The notes below the pieces were generated by a model. The model saw only the letters and a program-made list of their open reading frames with translations. It was not told the DNA's origin and made no database searches. This document shows positions 29,228 through 39,786 of a stretch of 64,000 nucleotides of DNA, piece after piece (positions within the stretch are counted from its first letter, which is position 1; each line of letters begins with the position of its first letter). Source of the stretch: Histomonas meleagridis. Its lineage: Eukaryota > Parabasalia > Tritrichomonadida > Dientamoebidae. A program made the translations under genes and the position numbers. The DNA lies in the NCBI GenBank assembly GCA_020186115.1, contig WSYJ01000180.1, forward strand, positions 62,001-126,000, in the 5' to 3' direction.

Positions 29228-32200
29228 ATGAGAAGAAAAGATAAAAAAGACTATTCGACTTTAAAACTGTGGGTTAAATATCTCACGGCAAAAGAAAATG
29301 ATTCGTGGATTTCTACATCGAATTTGGATCCAGATTTTGCCCTTATTTGCCAAAAGTTATATTCAACCAAATCTTCACTTTCCAAGAAAAAAACATCAAG
29401 AAGTGACTTGAACAATGAAGAACGCGTTATAGAAATCTTTCAACTAAATCAAAGTTTAACAGAAACACAAATTAAATTTGTTGAATTCTTAGATATCAAT
29501 AAACATATTTTATTCCACAAAACCCACAAAGCTACACAATTTCTTGTTCCCTATTTCATACGTATTTTTATTCAATTTATTGTTTACTTTCGTAATATAC
29601 TTAAAAACATTGATACTTGTTCATTAATTGATACCAATCGTTATATTACTGTTATAAGATTGGCTTTAGAGATCACATCTTCAGATTTAAATCTTATTTT
29701 AAATGATTTTATTTTAAATCTTCCACAATGTAAATTTGATGCATCAATTTTTGAGCATCCTAAACTTAAAGAATTCAACATTTCTCTTGCAATTACCATA
29801 AAACCCAAGATTTGTACTCACGATAATTTAGCAGTCAGGAAGTCACTTTTTCAGTTGACCGTTTGTTACTTTGAATTTTTAAGTCGACGAATTTCCCAAT
29901 TAAATCAACATGAATATAACTATATTATATTATTTTTAGAAGAGGTTACTATCTATGGGTATGGTCTTTTAGCAATTCCTCAGAACGACATTTTTTCACA
30001 TTTCATTCAAGATTGTTTATTAATTATCAATAACTTATCTACTATTCCATGTAATGAGAACATCTTAAAATTACTTTGTAACAACATCTTAATTGCATTT
30101 GAGAGGTTAATTTTATGGGACAAAAACAAGAATTTTTATTCTGTTTTTGTTATGAGTGATTTATGTGCTTCAATTATCTTATATCCATTATGGAGTTTCC
30201 AAAAGTTTTATGAGCCTAAGACAATAAAACATGATATTTCATCGATTCTAAGTCGTAAAGTTATAAGGGAAAACATGAGTTTTGATTATTCATTTCGAGA
30301 AGGCGAACCATTTGTTTATGATGAAAATCTACCGAAATTCCAAATCCAATCAAACAATCAAGTTAATCAATCAATAGTTTCAAGCATTAGTTTATTTTAT
30401 AACTTATTAAATGCTATAAATGATCGAGAGTTTAATAAGTCAGTATTAAGTTTTGCGCAACAATTTATTAATAATCAGAACAAAACTAAAAATGAAATTA
30501 TTGAAATTATTTATGAAATATCTGTAATATTTTCGAATATAAATATTAAAATTGATAATTCATTAGATTTTTCATTTTTGTTCCATCCAAATATATTAAC
30601 TATTGAAGATAATGGAGAAGAATTAGAATTATCATATTTGGCACGATTTGAATTATATAATTTAACATATAAATTATATCAATTATCAGATGAAATTGCT
30701 TATGTATTATTTGAGAAATTAGCATCGATATTTAATGATATTATTATATGTGATGAAATAATTTCTGTTTTGATTTTATTATATGAAGAAAATAGTGTTC
30801 GTTTTGCTGAATGTTTCCCATCTAAATCATTTGTTGAATCATTAACATTTTATAGTAATTCAATTCATGGAAATACAGTATCACAAAAACGATTTTATTA
30901 TTTAATAACAAAATTATTTGAAAATGATATAATTGTCGATTATTTTTTTGTTAATATAATATTTGTAGAAAATTTATTTCGGAAATTATTTGATTTTGAA
31001 ATGAATGAGTTCATATTAAAGTTATTATTAAAAACTATTGGAAGAATTAATAATTCAACAATATTTAATAACTTAATTCAAACTATAATTCGAATATTAT
31101 CGAATTATAAATCGAATTCTAATAATTGGATTAAAATTGCTCAACAATTACCAATTATTTTCGATGAAATAATTAAGAATAAAAACATTGATTTGTTATC
31201 ATTGTTTGTTGATTCGAATCATATTTCGAATTTATTAACAATATTAAGAGATCCTGAAAAAGAAGGAATTGTCTTTTCGATTATACATATGATTGGTTCG
31301 TTATCAACATTTCCTGAAATCCAAAAGAAATTAAATTCAGTTCGTTTTTATCAAACTGATTTTGAAAGTTTTGATAATATTAAAATCACTCCTAATTTAA
31401 TTAAATCAATTACATATTTAATATTTAATAAAGAGATTTTAATTGATGGAACTAATATACCAATATCGCGTCATTTAATTACTAATGTTGATGGGATATG
31501 TTTAGCACATTATATTACAATGAATGATAATTTCCATGAAATTCTTTTTAGGTTTTTAGCTAATGCAGTGAATGAATTATTCGAAAATCAATTAACTGTA
31601 TATCGATCTGAATTTTATCGATTTGCTTATCAATATATTATTGAACATAATGTTACAACAATAACTTCATCATTCTTAAGTATCTTAAAGCCAATGCTTC
31701 AATGGAACTTTCCACCATTTGTATTTAATGAATTAATTGAAAGTCAATCAGATGAACAAATTAAAATGATCTTAACTAATGTAATTACACGTGAATCATA
31801 TGAATTTCCTCGTGCATTTATATTCTTAAGTCAAGAAAAATCGGGTATTATAATAAAAGGTATTCCGACTTATATAATTAATGGTCGACATGCAATATTA
31901 ATATCATTTTGTATTGATTCTTTTTCACATTCTAATCAAACGTTATATGAATTCTTTACATTTGATGATATAAATGACTCAAATAATAATAGTAATAACC
32001 CAAATAATTTACGATTTTCTTTAAAGGTTAATCAAGGTAAACTTCAATTATATATAAATAATCAATTAATATCTGAATCACCCGAATTCTTAAAGACTCA
32101 AAAATGGTATTTCTTGGCTTCTTCTATCTTTAATCATAAGTTAACAGCAGCTATAGGTGGTGCAAAATATTTAGAAGCAAATTTGTCCACATTTGAATTC

Positions 32201-34099
32201 CCTAAAGATCAACAAGTAAAAGCAATTTTCGGACATAACTTAAATGGAATGATATCATCGATATATATCTTTAAACATAACATTTTGGAACATGATTTAA
32301 TATCAATCTCTAAAATCGAAGCGCGATTAACATTATCAATGAATTTTGGTGATGAAGCACAACTTGAATTAAAAATGATACCATTTGAACATAAGGATCA
32401 AATATTGTCGAATTTAGTTAATCAAAAAACATCACATTTCATATATGCGAAAGGTTATATATGTTCACAAGCTACAAATATATTCCAAACATTAATTGAA
32501 CAAAATGGATTATTAAAACTTATAAAGAAAACGAAAACGCCAAATTCATTTATCTTTATTATGAATTTAATAAAGAATATACTTGATATCCAACCTAAAC
32601 TTGAAAAGAAAATATTTTCTATAAATCCTTTAAATGTTTATATTAATTCATTTAAATCTGTTGATCCGAATGCTTATGATAAAACAGTAATTCCTTCAAT
32701 CATTAATTTATTTGATACATTTAAAATAGAAGAATATAAAATACATTTTTTCGTATATTATTTATTAGATTTAAATTTTTGGAAAAGTATAAATTTAGAA
32801 TTATATCAATGTTTAATATCAAAATATGGATTAAACATTATAGCAACAAACTCTAAATATATACAATATTTACATCCTTTAAATATATTAAAATTAATTC
32901 CTGAAGAAGATATAAAATATCGAAAATTTTTATGGAAATTCTTTAAAATCATTTTCACTCAAACTGCTGATGAAGAAATTATTAATGAAGTAATAAACTT
33001 CTCACAAAATAATAACGACGAATTAATACTTGAACTTGGATTTTCATTTTTTTGTCAAGCCGAAACTGATGTAATTATTAATATGTTAAGGAATAACTTT
33101 AATTTATTGTTTTATACTTTTTATAAGAAATTAAATGATTCGAAAAATTTCGATTTTTGTAAAAATGATTTATTTACGAAAAATGATTTCTTTTCAATCA
33201 AAACTAAAATTATGTCTTTAGCTGATCATTATGTATTTCATTTAACAATGTTAATATTATTAACACAATTTTTTGAAGAAGATTTTCTAAAAGAAGTTTT
33301 AAACGACTTAAAAACAAAACAAAAGTTAATAATTAGTAATCGATTTTCATTGCCTTGGTGTTTATTTTTGTTTTTGAAATACTCTGAGAATAACTTTGTA
33401 TATAATTTCTTGATATTAATCTTTGAGTCTAACTTGAGCTTTTTTAAACAATTTTTATGGTTCTTTAAAATCGTTTCATTAAAATTCCATATAAATCCAT
33501 CGAAATATATATCAAACTTGTTGAATTCGATATTTAATATGATATCGACTGAGTTTGGAATTTTTAAGTTTTTTAGAGTATTGTTCGAAAATATTTTTAT
33601 TACGATTAATAATATCCCGAATAATTTGGATGATAATATTCATCAAATTTCATTTAATGATATTATCGAAGTTTTTAATCAAAATGAAATTTTGGAATTT
33701 TGTGCATGTTCAAATGTTAATGATTATTATAACTTAGCATTAAAAGTCATGAGAATTATTTTGGATACATCGAATATCGAATCTGAAAGTTTATTCATCG
33801 TTTATATGGTATCAAGTTTGATCGAATATAACCCAATGAACTTGAAGATTCCGATTTCGGTGTTACAACATTTGACGTTTTATGAATCGCACGCTAAGTT
33901 CATTGAGGAGTTCTTGAACAAAAAACAAATTTCGAAGAATTTTTTGATGTTCTTCCCACAAAATAGACAGGGAAAAAATGAGGATTACAAGGTTGAGATA
34001 AAAAAGGCGTTGGACAAGTTGATTGGATCGGTTGAAGAATTGTATAAATCGTTCCAGAAGACACTGAAAATCGATGCAGATACAGACTTTAAGTGTTAA
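29228..34099 (+). CDS. Very large helical-repeat protein with ConA-like segment, BEACH-family-related but lacking BEACH, 1623 aa
   Basis: The protein is almost entirely helical, with no signal peptide or clear transmembrane segment. Around residues 865-1010 a beta-rich segment ('GRHAILISFCIDSF', 'LRFSLKVNQGKLQLYINNQ', 'KWYFLASSI', 'AIFGHNLNGMISSIYIFKHNI') resembles the concanavalin-A-like lectin domain that sits in the armadillo-type N-terminal halves of neurobeachin/LYST-type BEACH proteins. In those proteins a PH-BEACH-WD40 module follows, but here the gene ends soon after without any BEACH signature. So this is either a BEACH-family gene that lost its C-terminus or a distinct trichomonad family. 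Codon use is extremely AT-biased, yet the frame is uninterrupted over 4.9 kb. ATG 29228 is the first start; TAA overlaps TAAA. Confidence 0.7.
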   Translation: MRRKDKKDYSTLKLWVKYLTAKENDSWISTSNLDPDFALICQKLYSTKSSLSKKKTSRSDLNNEERVIEIFQLNQSLTETQIKFVEFLDINKHILFHKTHKATQFLVPYFIRIFIQFIVYFRNILKNIDTCSLIDTNRYITVIRLALEITSSDLNLILNDFILNLPQCKFDASIFEHPKLKEFNISLAITIKPKICTHDNLAVRKSLFQLTVCYFEFLSRRISQLNQHEYNYIILFLEEVTIYGYGLLAIPQNDIFSHFIQDCLLIINNLSTIPCNENILKLLCNNILIAFERLILWDKNKNFYSVFVMSDLCASIILYPLWSFQKFYEPKTIKHDISSILSRKVIRENMSFDYSFREGEPFVYDENLPKFQIQSNNQVNQSIVSSISLFYNLLNAINDREFNKSVLSFAQQFINNQNKTKNEIIEIIYEISVIFSNINIKIDNSLDFSFLFHPNILTIEDNGEELELSYLARFELYNLTYKLYQLSDEIAYVLFEKLASIFNDIIICDEIISVLILLYEENSVRFAECFPSKSFVESLTFYSNSIHGNTVSQKRFYYLITKLFENDIIVDYFFVNIIFVENLFRKLFDFEMNEFILKLLLKTIGRINNSTIFNNLIQTIIRILSNYKSNSNNWIKIAQQLPIIFDEIIKNKNIDLLSLFVDSNHISNLLTILRDPEKEGIVFSIIHMIGSLSTFPEIQKKLNSVRFYQTDFESFDNIKITPNLIKSITYLIFNKEILIDGTNIPISRHLITNVDGICLAHYITMNDNFHEILFRFLANAVNELFENQLTVYRSEFYRFAYQYIIEHNVTTITSSFLSILKPMLQWNFPPFVFNELIESQSDEQIKMILTNVITRESYEFPRAFIFLSQEKSGIIIKGIPTYIINGRHAILISFCIDSFSHSNQTLYEFFTFDDINDSNNNSNNPNNLRFSLKVNQGKLQLYINNQLISESPEFLKTQKWYFLASSIFNHKLTAAIGGAKYLEANLSTFEFPKDQQVKAIFGHNLNGMISSIYIFKHNILEHDLISISKIEARLTLSMNFGDEAQLELKMIPFEHKDQILSNLVNQKTSHFIYAKGYICSQATNIFQTLIEQNGLLKLIKKTKTPNSFIFIMNLIKNILDIQPKLEKKIFSINPLNVYINSFKSVDPNAYDKTVIPSIINLFDTFKIEEYKIHFFVYYLLDLNFWKSINLELYQCLISKYGLNIIATNSKYIQYLHPLNILKLIPEEDIKYRKFLWKFFKIIFTQTADEEIINEVINFSQNNNDELILELGFSFFCQAETDVIINMLRNNFNLLFYTFYKKLNDSKNFDFCKNDLFTKNDFFSIKTKIMSLADHYVFHLTMLILLTQFFEEDFLKEVLNDLKTKQKLIISNRFSLPWCLFLFLKYSENNFVYNFLILIFESNLSFFKQFLWFFKIVSLKFHINPSKYISNLLNSIFNMISTEFGIFKFFRVLFENIFITINNIPNNLDDNIHQISFNDIIEVFNQNEILEFCACSNVNDYYNLALKVMRIILDTSNIESESLFIVYMVSSLIEYNPMNLKIPISVLQHLTFYESHAKFIEEFLNKKQISKNFLMFFPQNRQGKNEDYKVEIKKALDKLIGSVEELYKSFQKTLKIDADTDFKC

Positions 34100-34471
34100 A
34101 CGGTTCTATAGTTTATAAGTTATTTTTTTTTTAAGAATTTAAATAATGTGATATAAAATTTTTTATTAACACGTGATCAAGAATTTAAGTGGTGTCAAAA
34201 TATATTATTTCTGTTCTATCTGATAAGATTTTGCGTTTATGAAAAAAGATACAATTGAATTTTTCTTTTGACCTTTATTCAGAATGTAAAATGATACTTG
34301 GAATACAGCATCTTTATTTTGGAGTTTGTTACATTTTGACAGAACAAAACTTTTAGAATCAACGTCACAAAAAAATGTGTTTTGGTACATTATTAAAACA
34401 GAATAAACAAATTTTTCACACTAAAAAATGTTTATTGACATATATTTCGAAGGAATGATAAAAAACATTTT
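34100..34471. other. Spacer with a doubtful 61-codon ORF
   Basis: Between convergent genes. A minus-strand ATG frame at 34205-34390 (MYQNTFFCDVDSK...) has no recognisable family and no promoter motif; probably chance. A T9 run follows the upstream stop. Nothing else seen. Confidence 0.35.
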
Positions 34472-36655
34472 TTAATGAAATATGTTATTATTCACATTTT
34501 TATCTTCTTGGAAATCAGCTGCAAATGGATCTTCTTCAATGTTATGCACGCTCACTTTACTAGTAAAATCACTCAAAACTTCAACATTTTGTTGATCAGA
34601 TACTTCGCTTGTGATTTCACTTTCAATAGTGTGTTTTATGTTTCGATTATGGAAAATTAATGCATAAAGTAATGCAATAACTATTATAATTGCAACTAAA
34701 ATCGCAACTACAATTGAAATAATAATTACGTTTGTTTTACTTTTGTTTGCTAATAGAGATGTTTGTTGGAAAATGGTAAAGAATTCGGAATAAAAACTAA
34801 AATATGTGGTATAAAATATTATAGTATATTTGTAGTATATAAACTTTGTATTAAAATATGTAATTTTAGATCCAATAAAAGTAAATGTATAAGAATTTGA
34901 CATATATGTATAGTTGAAAAATGTTTTGGCAATTGATATTAAATATGTTATCAAATATGAATAAGAAAATGTAAAATCAGGTGAAAACTCTGAAACCGCA
35001 TTTGATGAAATGAATGAAAATAATTCAGTGAATAAATTTGATCTTGTAAATGTATTTGAGTCACTAAATGAATTTGATTTTGTAAATGTGTTTGAATTAA
35101 AAAATGTATTTGAGTTCCTAAATGAATTTGATTGAGTGAATGTGTTTGAATTAGAGAATGTATTTGATTTAGTGAAAGAATTTGATTCAGTGAATGTTTT
35201 TGTAGATATAATTGGCATTTGGAAGCTCTTTATTTCTCCAATGTTACCAGCACAATCAACAGCTGCTACATGAACATACAATTGTTTTATAATTTCATTA
35301 TTTGTTATTTTTATATTATCATCAAATGTTTCATATAGTAATTCCGATATATTACAATTTACGTTTTCATTTATTATATACATGTATTTCATAATTCCTG
35401 TGATCACATTTACAGTTACATTATTAGATTCATTAATCAAATCACCATTCTCATTATAAGCGCAAACTTTATAAGTATATTCTGATCCATAATCTTCTGC
35501 ATTAATTTTAACCAAATAATTATTTTCATCAAATATAATATTTCCTATTTTTGGTGGTACTACATCATTTGAAAATAAATAATCATCGAATTCTTCCTCA
35601 GTTATTCTTTGTTTAAGATAAAAAATTGTATTTGCCAAAATTTTCATTTCTGTTTCAGTTGCATTACATTCACTATGACCTAGTTGTATCATCGCAGTAT
35701 TATTATATGTTGTGAGATAAAAATTATGTTTAAGTTCTCCATCAAATTGTACTCCAGTATTACCTAATGAAAACCAAACATCTCCAATCGCTGCATTACT
35801 TGTTGTGTGTGTATTATATATATCATATGTAGTATTTATTTCACCATCAATGTCCCATGGATATTTAAGGATGTTGCCTCTTTTTTGTATTGATATATTT
35901 GTTGAATAAATGGTCATAAATTTACCGTTATCAATTGGTTGTAATTTAATGCCAAACAGATCTCTTATTGCTATTAAACTAGTGGGTTCAATTTTATCTT
36001 TAACAAATGCAAGACATAAAATATCATGACCTGCAATGAATCCATAACCTCGATTAATATAATCTCTTATTGTGGTATTTGAACTGTTTGTTGATAAAGA
36101 AAAGTTAGCATTGGCATCCCAAAAACCATGGACAATAACATCAAACTGATAGATCCACGATGGATTCTGTCTAATTGTAACTTCAAATTCGTCAATTGAT
36201 TTAAGTGTTATGTTCATTAATTGCTGCTTCGTATTGATATCAACACCTATTGGTGAGAAATTGATCCCATCAACAGTACCTCCTTCCATCCATGATTTTA
36301 GTGAGGCAGATTTAGGATATATATATTCTTGCCCATTTGGATCAGTTGCAAAACTCATTGTAACATTATAAGTGGGGAAACTTTTCGCAGTCGTTCTTAT
36401 TTGACCTTCTGTGCTGTTTGTTGGATAAATATTCAAAACATTAATAAATGTGTCTTTTTTGTGGGTTCCTACAGTTTGCCATTCATCATTTTCAGAGGAC
36501 TTCTGAAATATTCTATAAAATATGTGGTCGGGTTTTGAATTGTTACCCCATCGAAGATGTACACCTCCTTTCCCTTCACCTAGTGTTAAATTTACATTTG
36601 CTTCGAGTTTAATTTCTCCAGATAATTTACATAACAAAAAAATATATATGACCAT
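34472..36655 (-). CDS. Type I surface glycoprotein with DUF5057-like domain and Ser-Asn-Thr-Phe repeats, 727 aa
   Basis: A hydrophobic N-terminus (MVIYIFLLCKLSG) acts as signal peptide. Residues about 130-340 resemble bacterial-type DUF5057/DUF5011 surface domains: 'PSWIYQFDVIVHGFWDANAN', 'YINRGYGFIAGHDILCL', and later a Bacteroidetes-like 'IQLGHSEC' strand. Many N-x-S/T sites follow. Residues about 490-565 hold a hexapeptide-type repeat, (F/S)-x-x-S-N-(S/T)-F, ten or more copies. One strong transmembrane helix (about 655-680, 'IIISIVVAILVAIIIVIALLYAL') precedes a short acidic tail ending 'EEDPFAADFQED', with DPF and F-x-x-D-like endocytic signals. The layout matches the large surface protein at 16103. 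Function unknown; likely cell-surface contact. Confidence 0.75.
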   Translation of the reverse strand: MVIYIFLLCKLSGEIKLEANVNLTLGEGKGGVHLRWGNNSKPDHIFYRIFQKSSENDEWQTVGTHKKDTFINVLNIYPTNSTEGQIRTTAKSFPTYNVTMSFATDPNGQEYIYPKSASLKSWMEGGTVDGINFSPIGVDINTKQQLMNITLKSIDEFEVTIRQNPSWIYQFDVIVHGFWDANANFSLSTNSSNTTIRDYINRGYGFIAGHDILCLAFVKDKIEPTSLIAIRDLFGIKLQPIDNGKFMTIYSTNISIQKRGNILKYPWDIDGEINTTYDIYNTHTTSNAAIGDVWFSLGNTGVQFDGELKHNFYLTTYNNTAMIQLGHSECNATETEMKILANTIFYLKQRITEEEFDDYLFSNDVVPPKIGNIIFDENNYLVKINAEDYGSEYTYKVCAYNENGDLINESNNVTVNVITGIMKYMYIINENVNCNISELLYETFDDNIKITNNEIIKQLYVHVAAVDCAGNIGEIKSFQMPIISTKTFTESNSFTKSNTFSNSNTFTQSNSFRNSNTFFNSNTFTKSNSFSDSNTFTRSNLFTELFSFISSNAVSEFSPDFTFSYSYLITYLISIAKTFFNYTYMSNSYTFTFIGSKITYFNTKFIYYKYTIIFYTTYFSFYSEFFTIFQQTSLLANKSKTNVIIISIVVAILVAIIIVIALLYALIFHNRNIKHTIESEITSEVSDQQNVEVLSDFTSKVSVHNIEEDPFAADFQEDKNVNNNIFH

Positions 36656-37126
36656 ACTAAATTTATATTGTCATTATATATTCAATCAAAGTTATTAAAA
36701 TTGGCAACACATTGACAAGGCTCAGAAACAAATTCTTCATCGATGATAATGCAATAAATAATTTGAATAAGTTTTAGTAACTTTTTAAATCGAATTAACC
36801 AATTCATGCCATTGTCATAATTAAAGATAATTCAAAGATGATTTTTCTATATAATTTGAACAACGATCAAAGTTAATAAACTTTTTGAACAAAATTTATT
36901 GAAGTAAATTTTTCAAGATTTGTATCAAATACTTTCTCTGTTAAGTCGAGAAAAGTACTCTGAAGTTTTTCATGTACTGTGACATGAATTAATAAAAACA
37001 TAATATTCATTAAGTAAAATTTGAAAAATATAAACAAAGTTGATTTAATTTAGAAAATTTTGTTATATTTTGTTATATTTATTTTTCTTGAAAATGAAAC
37101 ATACATTTTGAAACATTTAAAATTCG
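36656..37126. other. Gene-free spacer, about 470 bp
   Basis: AT-rich DNA upstream of the surface glycoprotein gene. I see no ORF or repeat beyond a short duplicated TTTTGTTATA at about 37058-37080. Confidence 0.5.
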
Positions 37127-37540
37127 GTTTATTTGCGTTCTGTATTCAATTTGATTATCTCTACATAACCTGATTTAGTTAATTTAAGTGCATTGTAAGC
37201 GCAGATTTAAATAGTTTAAACAATTTCAAATAACATTCAAAGACATAAAAATGCATAAATAAAACCAAAATAAAATATAGAAATATTTTTAGCATTAATA
37301 TCTATTCCTTTATGTACAAGAAGTAATTTAATTACCGTTTTCATATACACAAATAAGTGCTGTGTATCATAATTTAAATAAATTCCAGATATATCTATAA
37401 CCTTTTTGAGTTGCTTCAATAAGTACTATATTAAATAATTTGAATAATTATAAAGTATGATTATGAAACAAAAAATTATTAATTTTATATGAAATATCTT
37501 TAGCATTAATGTCAATTCCTTCTTGTTTTAAATTAGCCGT
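37127..37540 (-). pseudogene. Ankyrin-array remnant, broken on its 5' side
   Basis: Minus-strand pieces of the same ankyrin family as 48-52 kb: a fragment 'GYVEIIKLN' at about 37140-37190, a damaged module with 'VIKLLLVHKGIDINAKN' at about 37280-37345, and the tail of another ('EGIDINAKDIS') at about 37490-37535. The AT-rich spacer boxes are also partly kept. The similarity stops abruptly at about 37540, inside a module ('TTCTTGTTTT' then unrelated less AT-rich DNA), marking a rearrangement breakpoint. Unlike the large locus, modules here are internally damaged. Confidence 0.6.
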
Positions 37541-37706
37541 AGATCACACGAAAACCTCGCACACAAAAACTGTTTTTTAGTAATGGTCTCAGAATCTAAA
37601 CGCTAGATCTACCAGCAAAATTTGTTTGTCAAGAAATTCTCACAAAAACCTCAGAATTTGAAACCAATTTAATCGAGATTGTTCAAATTTATAATTGTTT
37701 CTGACT

Positions 37707-39500
37707 ATGATTACGAAAATTCTTATGATAATATTCACATCTATAATTTTTCCAACACATGCTCATTCTGTTATAAATCTTAATTATACTGTTGAAGATT
37801 TATGGTCAATAGACATCCTAGGCCGCGAAGAATAAAATAATTTTCTCATTCTGAACTATATACATGATCGGTATGATGAAATTTTAGAATTTCTCCTTCG
37901 AAACTTGGTGACATGGAGGATGAATGTAAAAATAACTCTCACTATGACTCCTGAAGAGCATGCTAAATTGACAAACCTTCCTGAAGGAGTAGATTTTTGT
38001 GTTGCCGGAGATTACTGGAAAGAATATTTCACACGAGCATATAATGATTCAATCGCATGTATGAAACAAGTTGACTTGTCATATTATAGCTATTTAAAAG
38101 TATCTGGTAATGGTTCGACACTTTCGAGTCAGTGGTTCCAACCTGAACATCAATATAATCAATATCCAGGTTACTACACAATTAACATGGGCTATACAGC
38201 TTCTCTCATGACCATGAACGTATTTCTCGTCAAGAAGTTGATCGAATGTTTGCAACAGGTAATTTTACCGGGTATTGTGCTGACAATGATCTACACACCG
38301 ATTACGAAAAACAAGTTGTTTTGTGGTGGTGGATTCGTGATAATGTTGAATATGCCGGGATACCTCAAAACGGAAATTCAGTCTATACAGCACTCTTCAA
38401 AAATAAAACTGTATGCCAAGGCTACTCAGCTCTAGCAACACTCTTCTTCAATCGCGCAGGCGTTGAAGGCTTTTCTGTAATTGGAGAGACGTCAAGTAAA
38501 CACGCATGCAATTGGGTCCATCTTGGGGAAGATTGGTATGCATTCGACAGCACAAATTCACGAGAAGGATTGTTCTTAATGGGAATCAAAGCTGAATATC
38601 ACAAGAAGGAATATAAATACACTGGTGGCGAATTATATTGGGGCTTACCAATGACTGATTATGACTATAAGTATAAGAAACATGAACTTATTGGACCTAA
38701 AATTAAGCTAATATTATATCAAATGGAAGCGACAGACTCTGGTAGCATCTTAGATGGACATTGAAGAAAGGGCTTCTTACTATTAAAGGAAATGGTCCAA
38801 TGCGCAATTTCGAAAGTGAAAAACTTGTTCCGTGGAAGAACTTCTTTGATAATATTACAGATCTTAAGGTTGAAGAAGGCGTTACGTCTATTGGTGATTA
38901 CACATTTTATAATGTAAAGAATATTAAATACGAAAAATGCAGAGACAAATTGGGATCAATTCAATTATGTGGGAAAAAGGCATTTTCTGATATCGACGAT
39001 TTCCTTGGTGATTTTAAAGCGAAAGCATCGAGCAAAATTAATGAATTAATGTTTTTAGATGAGAAAACAAAGCGGATAATGTTACGAAAATTTCAAATGC
39101 AAAATCTCCAAAAGAATTAAATGAAATTGTTTCAAGTGCAGAAGCTGCATCAAACAAAAACAGAGAAGCAAAAAAAGCGTTAGCAAAGAATAAAATTGAT
39201 GAGATAATGTTTTTGGGTGAAGAAAACAAAGCGGATTACACTGCGCAAATAACAAATGCAAAATCAGTAGCAGAATTAAATGAAATTGTTGCAAAAGCGC
39301 AATCACAAAATGAAGAAATAAAAATAGACAAAAAAGAAACGATACAACAAGACATCGGAAAGTTGGAGAATTTGGGCGATTTGCAACAAGAGTATATCGA
39401 CAAATTAAACAACGCCACAACAAAACAAGAGTTTAATCAGATACTACAAGAAGCAATTGCCAAAAATGAGGAAATGAAATCAAATGGAGACGACTGTTGA
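37707..39500 (+). pseudogene. Broken secreted transglutaminase-like gene with BspA-like and GA-module segments
   Basis: ATG 37707 starts a signal peptide (MITKILMIIFTSIIF..HAHS). The frame meets TAA at 37833, resumes in the same frame to about 38220, shifts frame near 38215, shifts again near 38757 and again near 39070. The parts in order: a Transglut_core domain with Cys in 'VCQGYS', His in 'NWVHLGEDW' and Asp in 'AFDST' (38390-38570), a BspA/bacterial surface-type beta segment ('LLTIKGNGPM', 'EEGVTSIGDYTF', 38765-38935), then about three GA-type three-helix modules ('NKADYTAQITNAKS..ELNEIV', 39000-39480). This domain order is that of Gram-positive surface proteins, and the base composition is less AT-rich than its neighbours, so acquisition from a bacterium followed by decay is likely. 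A few sequencing indels could mimic part of the damage. Confidence 0.7.
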
Positions 39501-39786
39501 GTAGATGCCAAATAGTTTGCGTATCGGAAATATCCCTTTTCTTGACTATCTTTATAAAAATCATGTGATATCGTGACATGACCTATTATAACGCATAACC
39601 TTTCTCAATACTATACAGTATATTTAGCAATGCATTTGGCGCATACTTATAAGCGATATGAATAAAGCTATGAAAATTTAACATTACAATTCAATGTTAT
39701 TAAAACAATTTATCAGATCATGCAATTCTATATATGAAAAAACATTTAAATGATTATTAACTCTATATTTTAATACATAAACAAAC

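Noticed and set aside
28827-34099. One spliced gene combining the 92-aa and 1623-aa frames
   Set aside because: No GTAYGT donor or ACTAACACACAG-like acceptor between them, and each has its own ATG; left as two genes.
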